DNA of 13,539 nt from NCBI GenBank assembly GCA_003561495.1, contig PWWM01000201.1, positions 1 to 13,539 of the forward strand, written 5' to 3'. Shown here in pieces: positions 1 through 7,289 of the stretch. The position numbers and the translations under genes are program-made. The first letter of the stretch is position 1; every line of letters begins with the position of its first letter. Source of the DNA: Gammaproteobacteria bacterium (GTDB lineage: Bacteria > Pseudomonadota > Gammaproteobacteria > Xanthomonadales > Wenzhouxiangellaceae). The notes below the pieces were generated by a model. The model did no database searches, was not told the DNA's origin, and saw only the letters and a program-made list of their open reading frames with translations.

Positions 1-1407
1 GATCCCGAAAATCTTGAGGCCTTTCTGAACGAAAAGTACCAATTGATGTACGACACCATGCTTGAGGCTTATGAGAGTCGGGATGAGGCCCGAGCCCGGG
101 TCGAGCAGGAGCTGGCCAGGCGGCCTGAACTGGAATTGTCCATGGACGACCTGGTCGGTGATGATGGGAAGGGGCAAGGGCCACCCAGTTTCAGTGCGCA
201 GGCAATGCGCGAGGATTTGCAGTTACAGTGTACTCAGATGCGTGAAGTGGGCGCCGATCCCGCCTTCCTGGAAGCCATGCTGGATGATCCGGATCAACTC
301 CGGCAGTGGCAGGATGCCGAGAACGGGCTGAAAGATCTCTACCGCATGGGTGCCCATTACCAGAAGCCGGTGGAGCCGCTCAAGGACTCCACCGCGGCGG
401 TCGAGATGCTGATCAGCCTGCTGTCGAATGGCCAGAGCGTGTCCGGCAAGAACTTTTGCGGGGTTGATCTGAGCGGACTGGATCTGTCGGGTCGGGATTT
501 GTCAGGGATTTTTCTGGAGTCCGCCATCCTGACCGAAACCGATCTCAGTGGAGCCAACCTTTTCGGTGCGGTCCTGGCCCATGCGCACTTGCGTGAGACC
601 AACCTGGAAGGCGCCAGGCTGGACGAGGCCAATCTGGGCAAGGCTACACTGATCCAGGTCCGTGCTGGTGGTGCAAGTCTGGTTGAATCCGTGCTGGAGC
701 AGGCCAGAATCGCGGACTGTGATTTCAGCGGCGCGACAATTTCAGGAATGCAGGTCTTCCTTCAGGCACGAGTCCGCCGATGCAATTTTTCGGGTGCCCA
801 TTGCAGCGACCTGGTGTTCAATGAAATAGAACTGGATCAGTGTGAATTTACAGAGTCGATCTTTGAAGAAGCAGTCTTCATCGAGGCTTCATTAGGCGCT
901 ACCAATTGGTCACGCGCCAGGCTTGACAAGGCCACGTTCATCACCTGTTCTGCGCGCAAGGCCAACTTCAGTGACGCCAGCATGATCCGAGCCATTCTGG
1001 TTGAGGACTGCGATTTCTCCCAGGCCAACTTTCGTTCGGCCAAACTGTCCCAGGCCCAGTTTCGAGGCGCCAGTCTGCTCAATTGTGACTTCAGTCGTTC
1101 GCTACTGGATCAATCTGATTTCAGCGAGGTCAATGCCGGCGGCAGTTCTTTTCGATTGTCGCAAGGCCTCGAGTCCAGATGGGTCCGAGCGGATCTGCGC
1201 GAGTGCGATCTGTCTGGAGCCAATCGGGCATCCGGCATTTTTCATCTGGCTGATCTGCGCGCCGCGAGACTCGACCAGGCCAATCTCTATGCAGCCGATA
1301 TGGCACGAATCCTTGCAGACGAAAAGACCCGCTTTGACGGAGCGCTCACTCATCGGATGAATATCTATCCCCGCCTGCACGACAGGGCTCGGCGCCATGA
1401 TCACTGA
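1..1407 (+). CDS. Pentapeptide-repeat protein, probable C-terminal part of a DUF2169-type T6SS accessory protein (5' partial)
   Basis: The reading frame is open from base 1 to a TGA at 1405-1407, giving 468 visible residues. No convincing ribosome binding site precedes the first possible starts (TTG 43, ATG 46), so I treat the gene as cut by the window edge. Residues 1-150 are charged and helical-looking (an ELARRPELELSMDDL stretch). From about residue 153 the protein is almost wholly A(D/N)Lxx-type pentapeptides, such as VDLSGLDLSGRDLSG, which fold as a right-handed beta-helix. The following genes (pentapeptide, DUF3540, DUF4150) are the known companions of DUF2169-pentapeptide fusions in T6SS clusters, where DUF2169 proteins are proposed to act as adaptors for loading cargo on the VgrG/PAAR spike. 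The DUF2169 domain itself is not visible here and is inferred from context. The gene overlaps the next by 11 bases, which suggests translational coupling. Confidence 0.8.
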   Translation, partial: DPENLEAFLNEKYQLMYDTMLEAYESRDEARARVEQELARRPELELSMDDLVGDDGKGQGPPSFSAQAMREDLQLQCTQMREVGADPAFLEAMLDDPDQLRQWQDAENGLKDLYRMGAHYQKPVEPLKDSTAAVEMLISLLSNGQSVSGKNFCGVDLSGLDLSGRDLSGIFLESAILTETDLSGANLFGAVLAHAHLRETNLEGARLDEANLGKATLIQVRAGGASLVESVLEQARIADCDFSGATISGMQVFLQARVRRCNFSGAHCSDLVFNEIELDQCEFTESIFEEAVFIEASLGATNWSRARLDKATFITCSARKANFSDASMIRAILVEDCDFSQANFRSAKLSQAQFRGASLLNCDFSRSLLDQSDFSEVNAGGSSFRLSQGLESRWVRADLRECDLSGANRASGIFHLADLRAARLDQANLYAADMARILADEKTRFDGALTHRMNIYPRLHDRARRHDH

Positions 1408-2524
1408 GCTGACTTCAAGCGAAGCCCTTTTGCTACACATCCAACAGCATGGGATGATTGATGATGCAAGTGTTGTCGGGGTTGATCTCGGCAACAGCGA
1501 TCTGTCGGGTGTGATTTTTTCCAAGGTCGATTTTGGCGGCTGCAGTCTTGATTCAGCCAAACTGGAGGAGGCGGTCTTTACTGATTGCAAGCTGGTTGGT
1601 GCCACTCTGTCCAATGCCGACATTCATGAGGCGTTCTTCAGCGATTGTGATCTGTCCGGCGCCAGTTTATGTCATATAAGAGCAAGTGAAGCGACATTTC
1701 ACAATTGCATCTTTCAGAAAGTCGATATGGCTGAAGGCAAGTTTGAGGATGCCAATTTCATCGAGTCAGTGCTCAATGATGTCAATCTTCAATCTGCCAA
1801 TCTGACCGATGCCAATTTCACGTCCTGCACGATTCACCAAACCGATTTTCGCAACGCCGTCATCAACTTTACGGTTTTTGCCAGTAGCAAATTACTGCAT
1901 CTGGATTTCAGAGATACCGAGCTTGAGCGGCTTGTCGTCTACGAGGGCTCGTTGCGAGGCTCGAACCTGAGCGGGGCCAGGCTGGAAATGTGCACGCTGA
2001 TCGAATCGGATCTGTCGGGCATGAATTTGCGTGGAATGGACCTGTCGCGCTCTCAATTTTCCAATGCCGATCTGTCCGCCGCCGATCTCAGCGGTTGTCG
2101 ACTGGTTCAATGCAACTTTACAGAGGCCAATCTGGCTGGCGCCAAGCTTGGCGGTGTAAAGGCTGCCAATGCCATCTTCGTCAAGGCTTGCCTGGAGGAG
2201 GTGGACCTGTCCGGATCCGATCTGACTCAATGCCTGTTCAATGAGGCGCGACTCGACGGCGCCCGTTTCGCGGGCAGTTCAGCATTACAGTCCAGTTGGG
2301 TGGGTGCTCATTGTCCCGGAGCCGATTTCAGTGGCATGGAGCTGACCTATGCGGATTTCTCACATGCCGACTTGAGCCGGACCAACTTTCACGATTGTGC
2401 TCTGTGCCGGGCCAATTTCCACCAGGCTGTCGAGAACGAGGCGCGATTTCCGGATCGAAAGATGGCGCTGGCAACCGACCGACAAAGACTCGAGGCCGAA
2501 CAATGGTCCCCCGGAATCGAATGA
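1397..2524 (+). CDS. Stand-alone pentapeptide-repeat protein of T6SS module
   Basis: This is a 375-residue protein with no signal peptide or membrane segment. After a 25-residue N-terminal lead, roughly residues 26-345 are a nearly unbroken run of five-residue steps with Leu or Phe at the centre (DLSGV, NLTDANF, DLSGMNLRGMDLSR), enough for about 60 pentapeptides in one long right-handed beta-helix. The last 30 residues are charged and non-repetitive (DRKMALATDRQRLEAEQW), a tail type common in T6SS-linked pentapeptide proteins. The ATG at 1397 lies inside the 3' end of the upstream pentapeptide gene, so the two are probably translated together. They share the repeat type and may be paralogues. 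Its role is not established: it could be a structural adaptor on the spike or a cargo. No enzymatic motif is seen. The family call is certain; the T6SS role rests on gene order. Confidence 0.88.
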   Translation: MITELTSSEALLLHIQQHGMIDDASVVGVDLGNSDLSGVIFSKVDFGGCSLDSAKLEEAVFTDCKLVGATLSNADIHEAFFSDCDLSGASLCHIRASEATFHNCIFQKVDMAEGKFEDANFIESVLNDVNLQSANLTDANFTSCTIHQTDFRNAVINFTVFASSKLLHLDFRDTELERLVVYEGSLRGSNLSGARLEMCTLIESDLSGMNLRGMDLSRSQFSNADLSAADLSGCRLVQCNFTEANLAGAKLGGVKAANAIFVKACLEEVDLSGSDLTQCLFNEARLDGARFAGSSALQSSWVGAHCPGADFSGMELTYADFSHADLSRTNFHDCALCRANFHQAVENEARFPDRKMALATDRQRLEAEQWSPGIE

Positions 2525-2528
2525 GGAG
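2524..2528 (+). promoter_or_regulatory. Ribosome binding site of the DUF3540 gene
   Basis: AGGAG lies 7 bases before the ATG at 2536 and favours that start over an in-frame ATG at 2521, which would overlap the previous stop as ATGA and add only five residues (MRRLK). Confidence 0.6.
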
Positions 2529-2535
2529 ATTGAAA

Positions 2536-3198
2536 ATGCATGTCATCAACAAGTCAGTGGCAATCGACGACACTACGGCCAGTCCCGAACATGGATTGGG
2601 GGTCGTACTTTGTGAGCAGGGCGGACTATGGCAATTGCGGGCAGATGATGGTGCCATTCGGCTGGCTAGTGTGGCGCGCAGTTGCCTGGTCACACCAGAA
2701 TCCGGCGATCGCGTCAGCATTCTTTGCGCCGGCTCAGATTGCTGGATTCTGGATATTCTGGAGCGCGACGACAGCCGCGAACTCAAACTGACATTCACCG
2801 GTGATGTCGAGATTGACTGCCCGTCGGGCAGGTTGTCCATGCGAGCTGCTGAAGAGCTTGACCTGGCCAGCGATCGTCGAGTTTCAATCCATGGGCCGGT
2901 GATACGCCTGTCAACAGCACTGGCGGAGCATTTTTGCAAGACGGCAACCTGGATTGGTCAGCAACTGGAAACCACTGTCGACCGGATTCGAGCCGTGACC
3001 CAGCGCATGGAAACAGTAGCGGATCAACAGCACCAGTATGCCCGAACCTCCATTCGCAAGACCGAACAGATGGACCGAGTCGAGGCGGGGCAGCTGGACC
3101 TTCGCTCTCGAGATGCCATGACACTTCGTGGGAAGCATGTGATTGCCAGAGCGGACAAGCTTGGAAAGATCGATGCCGATCAGATCCAACTGGGGTAG
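2536..3198 (+). CDS. DUF3540 domain protein of T6SS VgrG/PAAR module
   Basis: This 220-residue soluble protein matches my memory of the DUF3540 family. An N-terminal beta-rich part opens with a GVVLCEQGGLWQLRADDG stretch and reads like the OB/gp5-like barrel of spike proteins. A middle section has repeated short strands (LKLTFTGDVEIDCPSGRLSMRA in part). The C-terminal part has the family-typical YARTSIRKTEQMDRVEAGQ helix and closes with a strand-rich LRGKHVIARADKLGKIDADQ tail. DUF3540 genes sit between pentapeptide and DUF4150 genes in T6SS islands. The biochemical role is not established; by position and shape it may be a spike-associated structural or loading protein. The stop is 3 bases before the next start, so it belongs to the same operon. 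Confidence 0.85.
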   Translation: MHVINKSVAIDDTTASPEHGLGVVLCEQGGLWQLRADDGAIRLASVARSCLVTPESGDRVSILCAGSDCWILDILERDDSRELKLTFTGDVEIDCPSGRLSMRAAEELDLASDRRVSIHGPVIRLSTALAEHFCKTATWIGQQLETTVDRIRAVTQRMETVADQQHQYARTSIRKTEQMDRVEAGQLDLRSRDAMTLRGKHVIARADKLGKIDADQIQLG

Positions 3199-3201
3199 CT
3201 G

Positions 3202-3597
3202 ATGTTTGCCAACTCACAAATGGGCGGCATGAATCTGGCCTTTCCGGATGTCTGCAATACGCCGTCACCGGCCGGTCCGGTGCCCGTGCCTTATCCCAAT
3301 ATCACTACCGGCCTGACAGCCATTCCCAATGTGCCCAATATCCTGATTGCGGGAATGCCGGCGCATAATCTGGGCACAACCATTCCGTTCAGCAACGGTG
3401 ATAACGCGGGTGTGGGCACAGGGGTGGCATCCGGAATGGTGATGGGCCCGTCGCGGCACCTGCTCGGTTCCTTCACCACCTTGACAGGCGGGATGCCGGC
3501 CACCCGCATGACCAGCATGTCGATGCAAAATAGTACGAACGCCGTTGGCGTCACGCTGGCTCCCAGCCAGTTCAAAGTCATGGTTCTGGCGCCATAA
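3202..3597 (+). CDS. DUF4150 PAAR-like spike-tip protein
   Basis: The protein is 131 residues. It begins MFANSQMGGMNLAFPDVC and contains the family hallmarks NIPNVPN-like strands, a GMPAHNLGTTIPFSNGDNAG core, GVASGMVMGPSRHL and GGMPATRMTSM, all recognised from DUF4150 (PAAR-like) proteins. PAAR proteins cap the VgrG trimer of the T6SS and carry or recruit effectors. This one is only the spike domain: no toxin domain follows it, so a cargo would have to bind non-covalently. The gene starts 3 bases after the DUF3540 stop. Its TAA is followed after 31 bases by the kinase start. The family call is strong; functioning as a tip is family knowledge. Confidence 0.92.
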   Translation: MFANSQMGGMNLAFPDVCNTPSPAGPVPVPYPNITTGLTAIPNVPNILIAGMPAHNLGTTIPFSNGDNAGVGTGVASGMVMGPSRHLLGSFTTLTGGMPATRMTSMSMQNSTNAVGVTLAPSQFKVMVLAP

Positions 3598-3614
3598 AGA
3601 TATACGTCATGACC

Positions 3615-3622
3615 GGGAAGGG
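3615..3622 (+). promoter_or_regulatory. Ribosome binding site deciding a GTG start for the kinase
   Basis: GGGAAGGG sits 6 bases before GTG 3629. The kinase frame stays open upstream into the DUF4150 gene, but those extra codons overlap DUF4150 coding sequence and lack such a site, so GTG 3629 is the preferred start. Confidence 0.55.
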
Positions 3623-3628
3623 CCGAAA

Positions 3629-5554
3629 GTGGACAAGTCGGAACTGATCGAAAGGTTGTACGTCGATGAGCAGGCCGAGCTTTGGCTGGCTCGTTTGCCC
3701 CGGTTTGAATCCAACCTCTGGATGGTTCGCCTGTCTGGAGAGCCTGGCGCCCGATTGTCCGGGACGCCTTCAGAGGGAGCCCTGCCTGCCGTAGGGGACC
3801 TGGATGACATTCAGTTGGCCATTTGTGAAGTCGATAAGAGCAATGGAACACTGGATCTGTTCCTGCAATTTCTCGATCCACAAGGGCAAGCGATTTCACC
3901 TCCCGAGCCGGGTGACAATCTTCCAGGTCAGAAAATACTCAATGCGTTGGTGGAATCGCTGATCGCGGCTTCCCGGGCGGTTCGGGCTGGTGGCACTCGT
4001 CCGTTCGACAGAAGCATGGGAGCGGATGAAAGGACCAGAATGCAGCCTGGCAAGGAATCGCTTGAAGAAACGGTCATGGCGCCTTCGGACCTGCATGAGA
4101 AGCAGCAGCCGGAAAAGACTGCCATGCTGAAATCCGACGATACCACCGAGGTGGTGTCTGATCGCACTCATCCATTGGAAGGTACGGAGCGCCTGGATGA
4201 TCCGCATGAGGGTTCTGAAACCTGTTCACTGACTGAGCCGCTCGGGGAGACTCCAACTCATGCCATCGGAGATACACCCGTTGGATCGGGCGTCGGCTCG
4301 TCAGGGTCGGGTGTGGGGCTGAGCGTGGGTTCGGTCCTTCGAAATCGATTCCGGATCACCGGGGTGCTCGGTGAGGGTGGCATGGGGACGGTGTTCAGCG
4401 CCGTCGATATGCTCAAGGAAGAGGCAAGGGACGAAGACGTCAATGTCGCCCTGAAGATCATGAAGGCCGACATCGTTGATGAGAGCATGTCGTTCATGGG
4501 GCTTCAGCGCGAAGCCCGGCGAGCCCAGCAACTGGCCCATCCCAACATCGTCACGGTCTACGACTTTGATCGCGCCGAGGGCGTGATCTACATGACCATG
4601 GAGTTTCTGCGTGGTCTACCCCTTGACGAGATGCTCAAGAACAATCCGCATGGTCTGGACCTGGATACAGCCCGCGATATCACCGCCCAGATCTCGAATG
4701 GTCTGGCTTATGCCCACAAAGAGGGCATTGTCCATTCTGATCTCAAGCCTCAGAATGTATTCGTCCTGGAAAGTGGCCGGGCCAAGATTCTTGATTTCGG
4801 CATTGCCCGTGCCTACCAGGCCAAGAAGGTGGATGTGGTCGAATCGGTGTTTTCGGGTTATTCCCCGGCCTTTGCCAGTCCTGAAGTCATGGCTCGCCAG
4901 AGCCCCAGCCCGACCGATGATATCTACGCGCTGGGTTGCGTGGTCTACATGCTGTTTACCGGCCGCCACCCGTTCGACTGGACTTCGGCTGAAAAGGCAG
5001 CCGAACAGGGCCTGAAGCCCAAGCGCGATTCTTCTTTCAACCGTGCCGAGTGGTCGGCGGTCTCGCGTGCACTGAGTTTCGATGGCAGCAAGCGCCCCAA
5101 GGACGCCGCCGAGTTCCTCAAACGCTTCGCACCGTCACGCGTGCGCCAGGTGGCGACGGCCGTTTCCCTGGCATCAGTGCTGGCCGCCGGTGTGTTCGTG
5201 TGGTGGTATGAGCCGGTTCCAGGTCCTGATACCCCATTCGAGGAATTGCCTGTGGAGGTCCAGCAACAGGTCAGCCGCAATCTCGAGGATGCCGGCATGT
5301 TCCTGAGCTACGGGGACCTCGACAACAGCTTTCAGCTCTACGATGCCGTTCTGGTTGCCCACCCCGGCAATCCCGATGCCATCGAAGGTTTGCAAACAGC
5401 CAGCGAGGAAGCCATTCGCCTGATTCATTCCAGGGTTGAACAAGGCGAGATTTCCGAGACGGCCGGGCGCCGGGCCCTGGATGCGCTGCTTGAATACGAA
5501 ACCCTGCCCTCGAGAATACGGCGCCAGTTGCGCGATGCGCGCGACGGCTTGTAG
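3629..5554 (+). CDS. Transmembrane serine/threonine protein kinase, PpkA-like, T6SS-associated
   Basis: This is a 641-residue Hanks-type kinase starting at GTG. Residues 1-125 are an unfamiliar N-terminal region. Residues 130-235 form an acidic Thr/Ser-rich linker holding three similar short motifs (T136, T148, T164, each with Met two places on). The kinase domain spans about 240-500: glycine loop G248-E-G-G-M-G253, ATP-anchoring K276 (VALKIMK), catalytic loop HSDLKPQN with D371, DFG at 389-391 and ASPE after the activation loop. A single membrane helix at about 508-527 is followed by a roughly 115-residue, probably periplasmic, tail that looks helical/TPR-like. T6SS kinases of the PpkA type phosphorylate FHA-domain partners and switch secretion on post-translationally; that role is inferred from domain layout and from lying 31 bases behind the PAAR-like gene. 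The Arg of the usual HRD is Ser, seen in other bacterial kinases. All catalytic residues are present, so activity is likely. Confidence 0.9.
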   Translation: MDKSELIERLYVDEQAELWLARLPRFESNLWMVRLSGEPGARLSGTPSEGALPAVGDLDDIQLAICEVDKSNGTLDLFLQFLDPQGQAISPPEPGDNLPGQKILNALVESLIAASRAVRAGGTRPFDRSMGADERTRMQPGKESLEETVMAPSDLHEKQQPEKTAMLKSDDTTEVVSDRTHPLEGTERLDDPHEGSETCSLTEPLGETPTHAIGDTPVGSGVGSSGSGVGLSVGSVLRNRFRITGVLGEGGMGTVFSAVDMLKEEARDEDVNVALKIMKADIVDESMSFMGLQREARRAQQLAHPNIVTVYDFDRAEGVIYMTMEFLRGLPLDEMLKNNPHGLDLDTARDITAQISNGLAYAHKEGIVHSDLKPQNVFVLESGRAKILDFGIARAYQAKKVDVVESVFSGYSPAFASPEVMARQSPSPTDDIYALGCVVYMLFTGRHPFDWTSAEKAAEQGLKPKRDSSFNRAEWSAVSRALSFDGSKRPKDAAEFLKRFAPSRVRQVATAVSLASVLAAGVFVWWYEPVPGPDTPFEELPVEVQQQVSRNLEDAGMFLSYGDLDNSFQLYDAVLVAHPGNPDAIEGLQTASEEAIRLIHSRVEQGEISETAGRRALDALLEYETLPSRIRRQLRDARDGL

Positions 5555-5641
5555 GCAATCAACTTGAAATCAATGTGAATTTATCTGACACTAGGGGTTC
5601 TGGTGAAACTCAACCAGATTCCCGGGCTTGACGCATCGGGC

Positions 5642-5647
5642 AGGAGG
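5642..5647 (+). promoter_or_regulatory. Ribosome binding site of the caspase-like gene
   Basis: A full AGGAGG lies 7 bases before ATG 5655. It rules out the in-frame TTG at 5628, which would add nine residues in front of the signal peptide. Confidence 0.75.
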
Positions 5648-5654
5648 TCCAGAC

Positions 5655-7289
5655 ATGATCAACCAACACAAGCATTTCTCTCGGCTGTCGGTCTTGATTT
5701 TGGCACTTTCGCTGACGGTTGCTTGTGCAGCCCAGGTTCGTGATGCCGATGAATCCACGGCTGAAATGGAAGGCTTCGATGCCGTAGAAGATTACTACGT
5801 TGTCGATTGCCTGCTGCCGGGCGAAGTTCGTCGAATGGGACGCAGCATGCACCTGTCGCCACGAATTCCGGCGCGCCTGACCGCACTGGAATGTCGGATT
5901 CGCGGCGGTGAGTACGTGGCTTACCATCGCGCCGATTACCGTTCCGCACTCAATGTCTGGCTGTCGCGCGCTCGTGGTGGTGACGCCCAGGCCCAGCATT
6001 ATGTCGGCGAGATTTATGAGCGCGGCATGGGCACTGACCCCGACTTCGAAGAAGCGGCACGCTGGTACCGAAAGGCCGCGGACCAGGGCTTTACGCGTTC
6101 CATGGTCAACCTGGCCTATTTCTACGAGCAGGGCATGGGCGTGGAGCAGGATATGGCTCAGGCACTGGACTGGTACCGCAAGGCCACCGGTTCAAATGAA
6201 AGCGAGCTGGTTTTTGCCGCTGCCGCCCGCGAGCAGCTCGAAGCCCTGGAGGCGGAGCTGACCGAGGCGCTGGACAATGCCCGCCGCGAAAAGCGTGTCT
6301 TGCAACAGCAAGTCGAGAATCTGCGTCAGCAACTGGCGGAGCGGGAAGAACGCAGTGAGACCGATGAAGAAACCATCGCCACCCTGGAACGGTTGCTCAA
6401 CGATGCCGCCGATCGGGTCGACAGTACCGAGGGTCGATTGTTGAGAACCCGGGGCTCGGTTGAGCAGTTGCCGGAAGTGGTTCGCGAGGAGCGCCCGGCT
6501 CGGGCAGCCGAGGTGGCCGATGGCGCCGAGTTCGGTCGCTACTATGCACTGGTGGTCGGTTTGCAGCACTATCACTATTGGGAGCCACTGGAATCCCCCC
6601 ATACCGATGCCCGTCGTCTGGCCGATCTGCTCAGTGAGCGATACGGATTTGAAACCACCTTGTTACTGGACGCCTCCCAGAACGAACTGATGGCGGCCAT
6701 CGACGAGTTGCGCAAGAAGGTTTCGACCAACGATAACCTGCTGATCTATTTTGCCGGGCACGGCCAGTTGTTGCGTCCTGGAGAAATCGAAACGCGCCGA
6801 GGCTTTGGCTACTGGCTGCCGGTCAATGCCGAGATCAGCGGCACGACCTTCTGGATTCCCAATTCGGCCATCAGTGACCTGATGGCACTGGCCGAGGCCC
6901 GTGGCGTCATGGTAGTCGCCGATTCCTGCTTTGGCGGAGCGATGTCCACCGATCCCGGCTCCATGATGGTGGCGGCCTCTTCCGGACCGCTTTCGGAAGG
7001 ACTCATCCGGCTCGGCCTGTCACGGTCGGCCCGATTTGTGCTTTCCTCGGGTGGATTGGCGCCGGTGTTCGACCGGGTCAGCGGTGAGCATTCGGTGTTC
7101 GCGCGCGCCTTTATCGATGTGCTCGAGTCCAACGAGGACATCCTGCGCGAGCAGGAACTGTTCCGCAAAGTCTCTGATCGGGTCGCTGATCTGACCGAAG
7201 CGGTGGGCGTGGATCAGACACCGGAATTGCGCCCGATCCGACAGGCCGGTCACGAGGCCGGAAGTTTCTTTTTCGTACCCCGATCCTGA
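5655..7289 (+). CDS. Exported Sel1-repeat / caspase-like (peptidase C14) protein
   Basis: The 544-residue protein starts with a clear signal peptide (basic MINQHKHFSR, then a hydrophobic LSVLILALSLTVA) ending at a Cys. LTVAC is a loose lipobox, so it may be a lipoprotein or simply secreted. Two Sel1/TPR-like repeats follow at about 109-178 (ARWYRKAADQG, ALDWYRKATG), then a long charged coiled coil at about 190-255. The C14 caspase fold runs from about 295 to 525, starting YYALVVGLQHYHYW, with the catalytic pair H369 in YFAGHGQ and C425 in VVADSCFGG. Both catalytic residues are intact. Family knowledge: bacterial caspase homologues (orthocaspases) cleave after Arg/Lys or other residues and act in cell death, defence and regulation. 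It lies 100 bases after the kinase, same strand, and may share its operon. Its target is unknown. The 3' end overlaps queG by 40 bases tail-to-tail. Confidence 0.9.
   Translation: MINQHKHFSRLSVLILALSLTVACAAQVRDADESTAEMEGFDAVEDYYVVDCLLPGEVRRMGRSMHLSPRIPARLTALECRIRGGEYVAYHRADYRSALNVWLSRARGGDAQAQHYVGEIYERGMGTDPDFEEAARWYRKAADQGFTRSMVNLAYFYEQGMGVEQDMAQALDWYRKATGSNESELVFAAAAREQLEALEAELTEALDNARREKRVLQQQVENLRQQLAEREERSETDEETIATLERLLNDAADRVDSTEGRLLRTRGSVEQLPEVVREERPARAAEVADGAEFGRYYALVVGLQHYHYWEPLESPHTDARRLADLLSERYGFETTLLLDASQNELMAAIDELRKKVSTNDNLLIYFAGHGQLLRPGEIETRRGFGYWLPVNAEISGTTFWIPNSAISDLMALAEARGVMVVADSCFGGAMSTDPGSMMVAASSGPLSEGLIRLGLSRSARFVLSSGGLAPVFDRVSGEHSVFARAFIDVLESNEDILREQELFRKVSDRVADLTEAVGVDQTPELRPIRQAGHEAGSFFFVPRS

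Noticed and set aside
450..2450. DNA tandem repeats in the pentapeptide genes
   Set aside because: The repetition comes from the five-residue protein pattern; the DNA is diverged and does not form a true tandem array.
3291..3899. 202-codon open frame on the minus strand across the DUF4150-kinase junction
   Set aside because: It is antisense to two well-supported genes and carries no recognisable motif.
5564..5592. Possible promoter in the kinase-caspase gap (TTGAAA at 5564-5569)
   Set aside because: At 17 bases downstream the -10 position reads GACACT, only 3 of 6 consensus matches; too weak to call. Cotranscription with the kinase remains equally likely.
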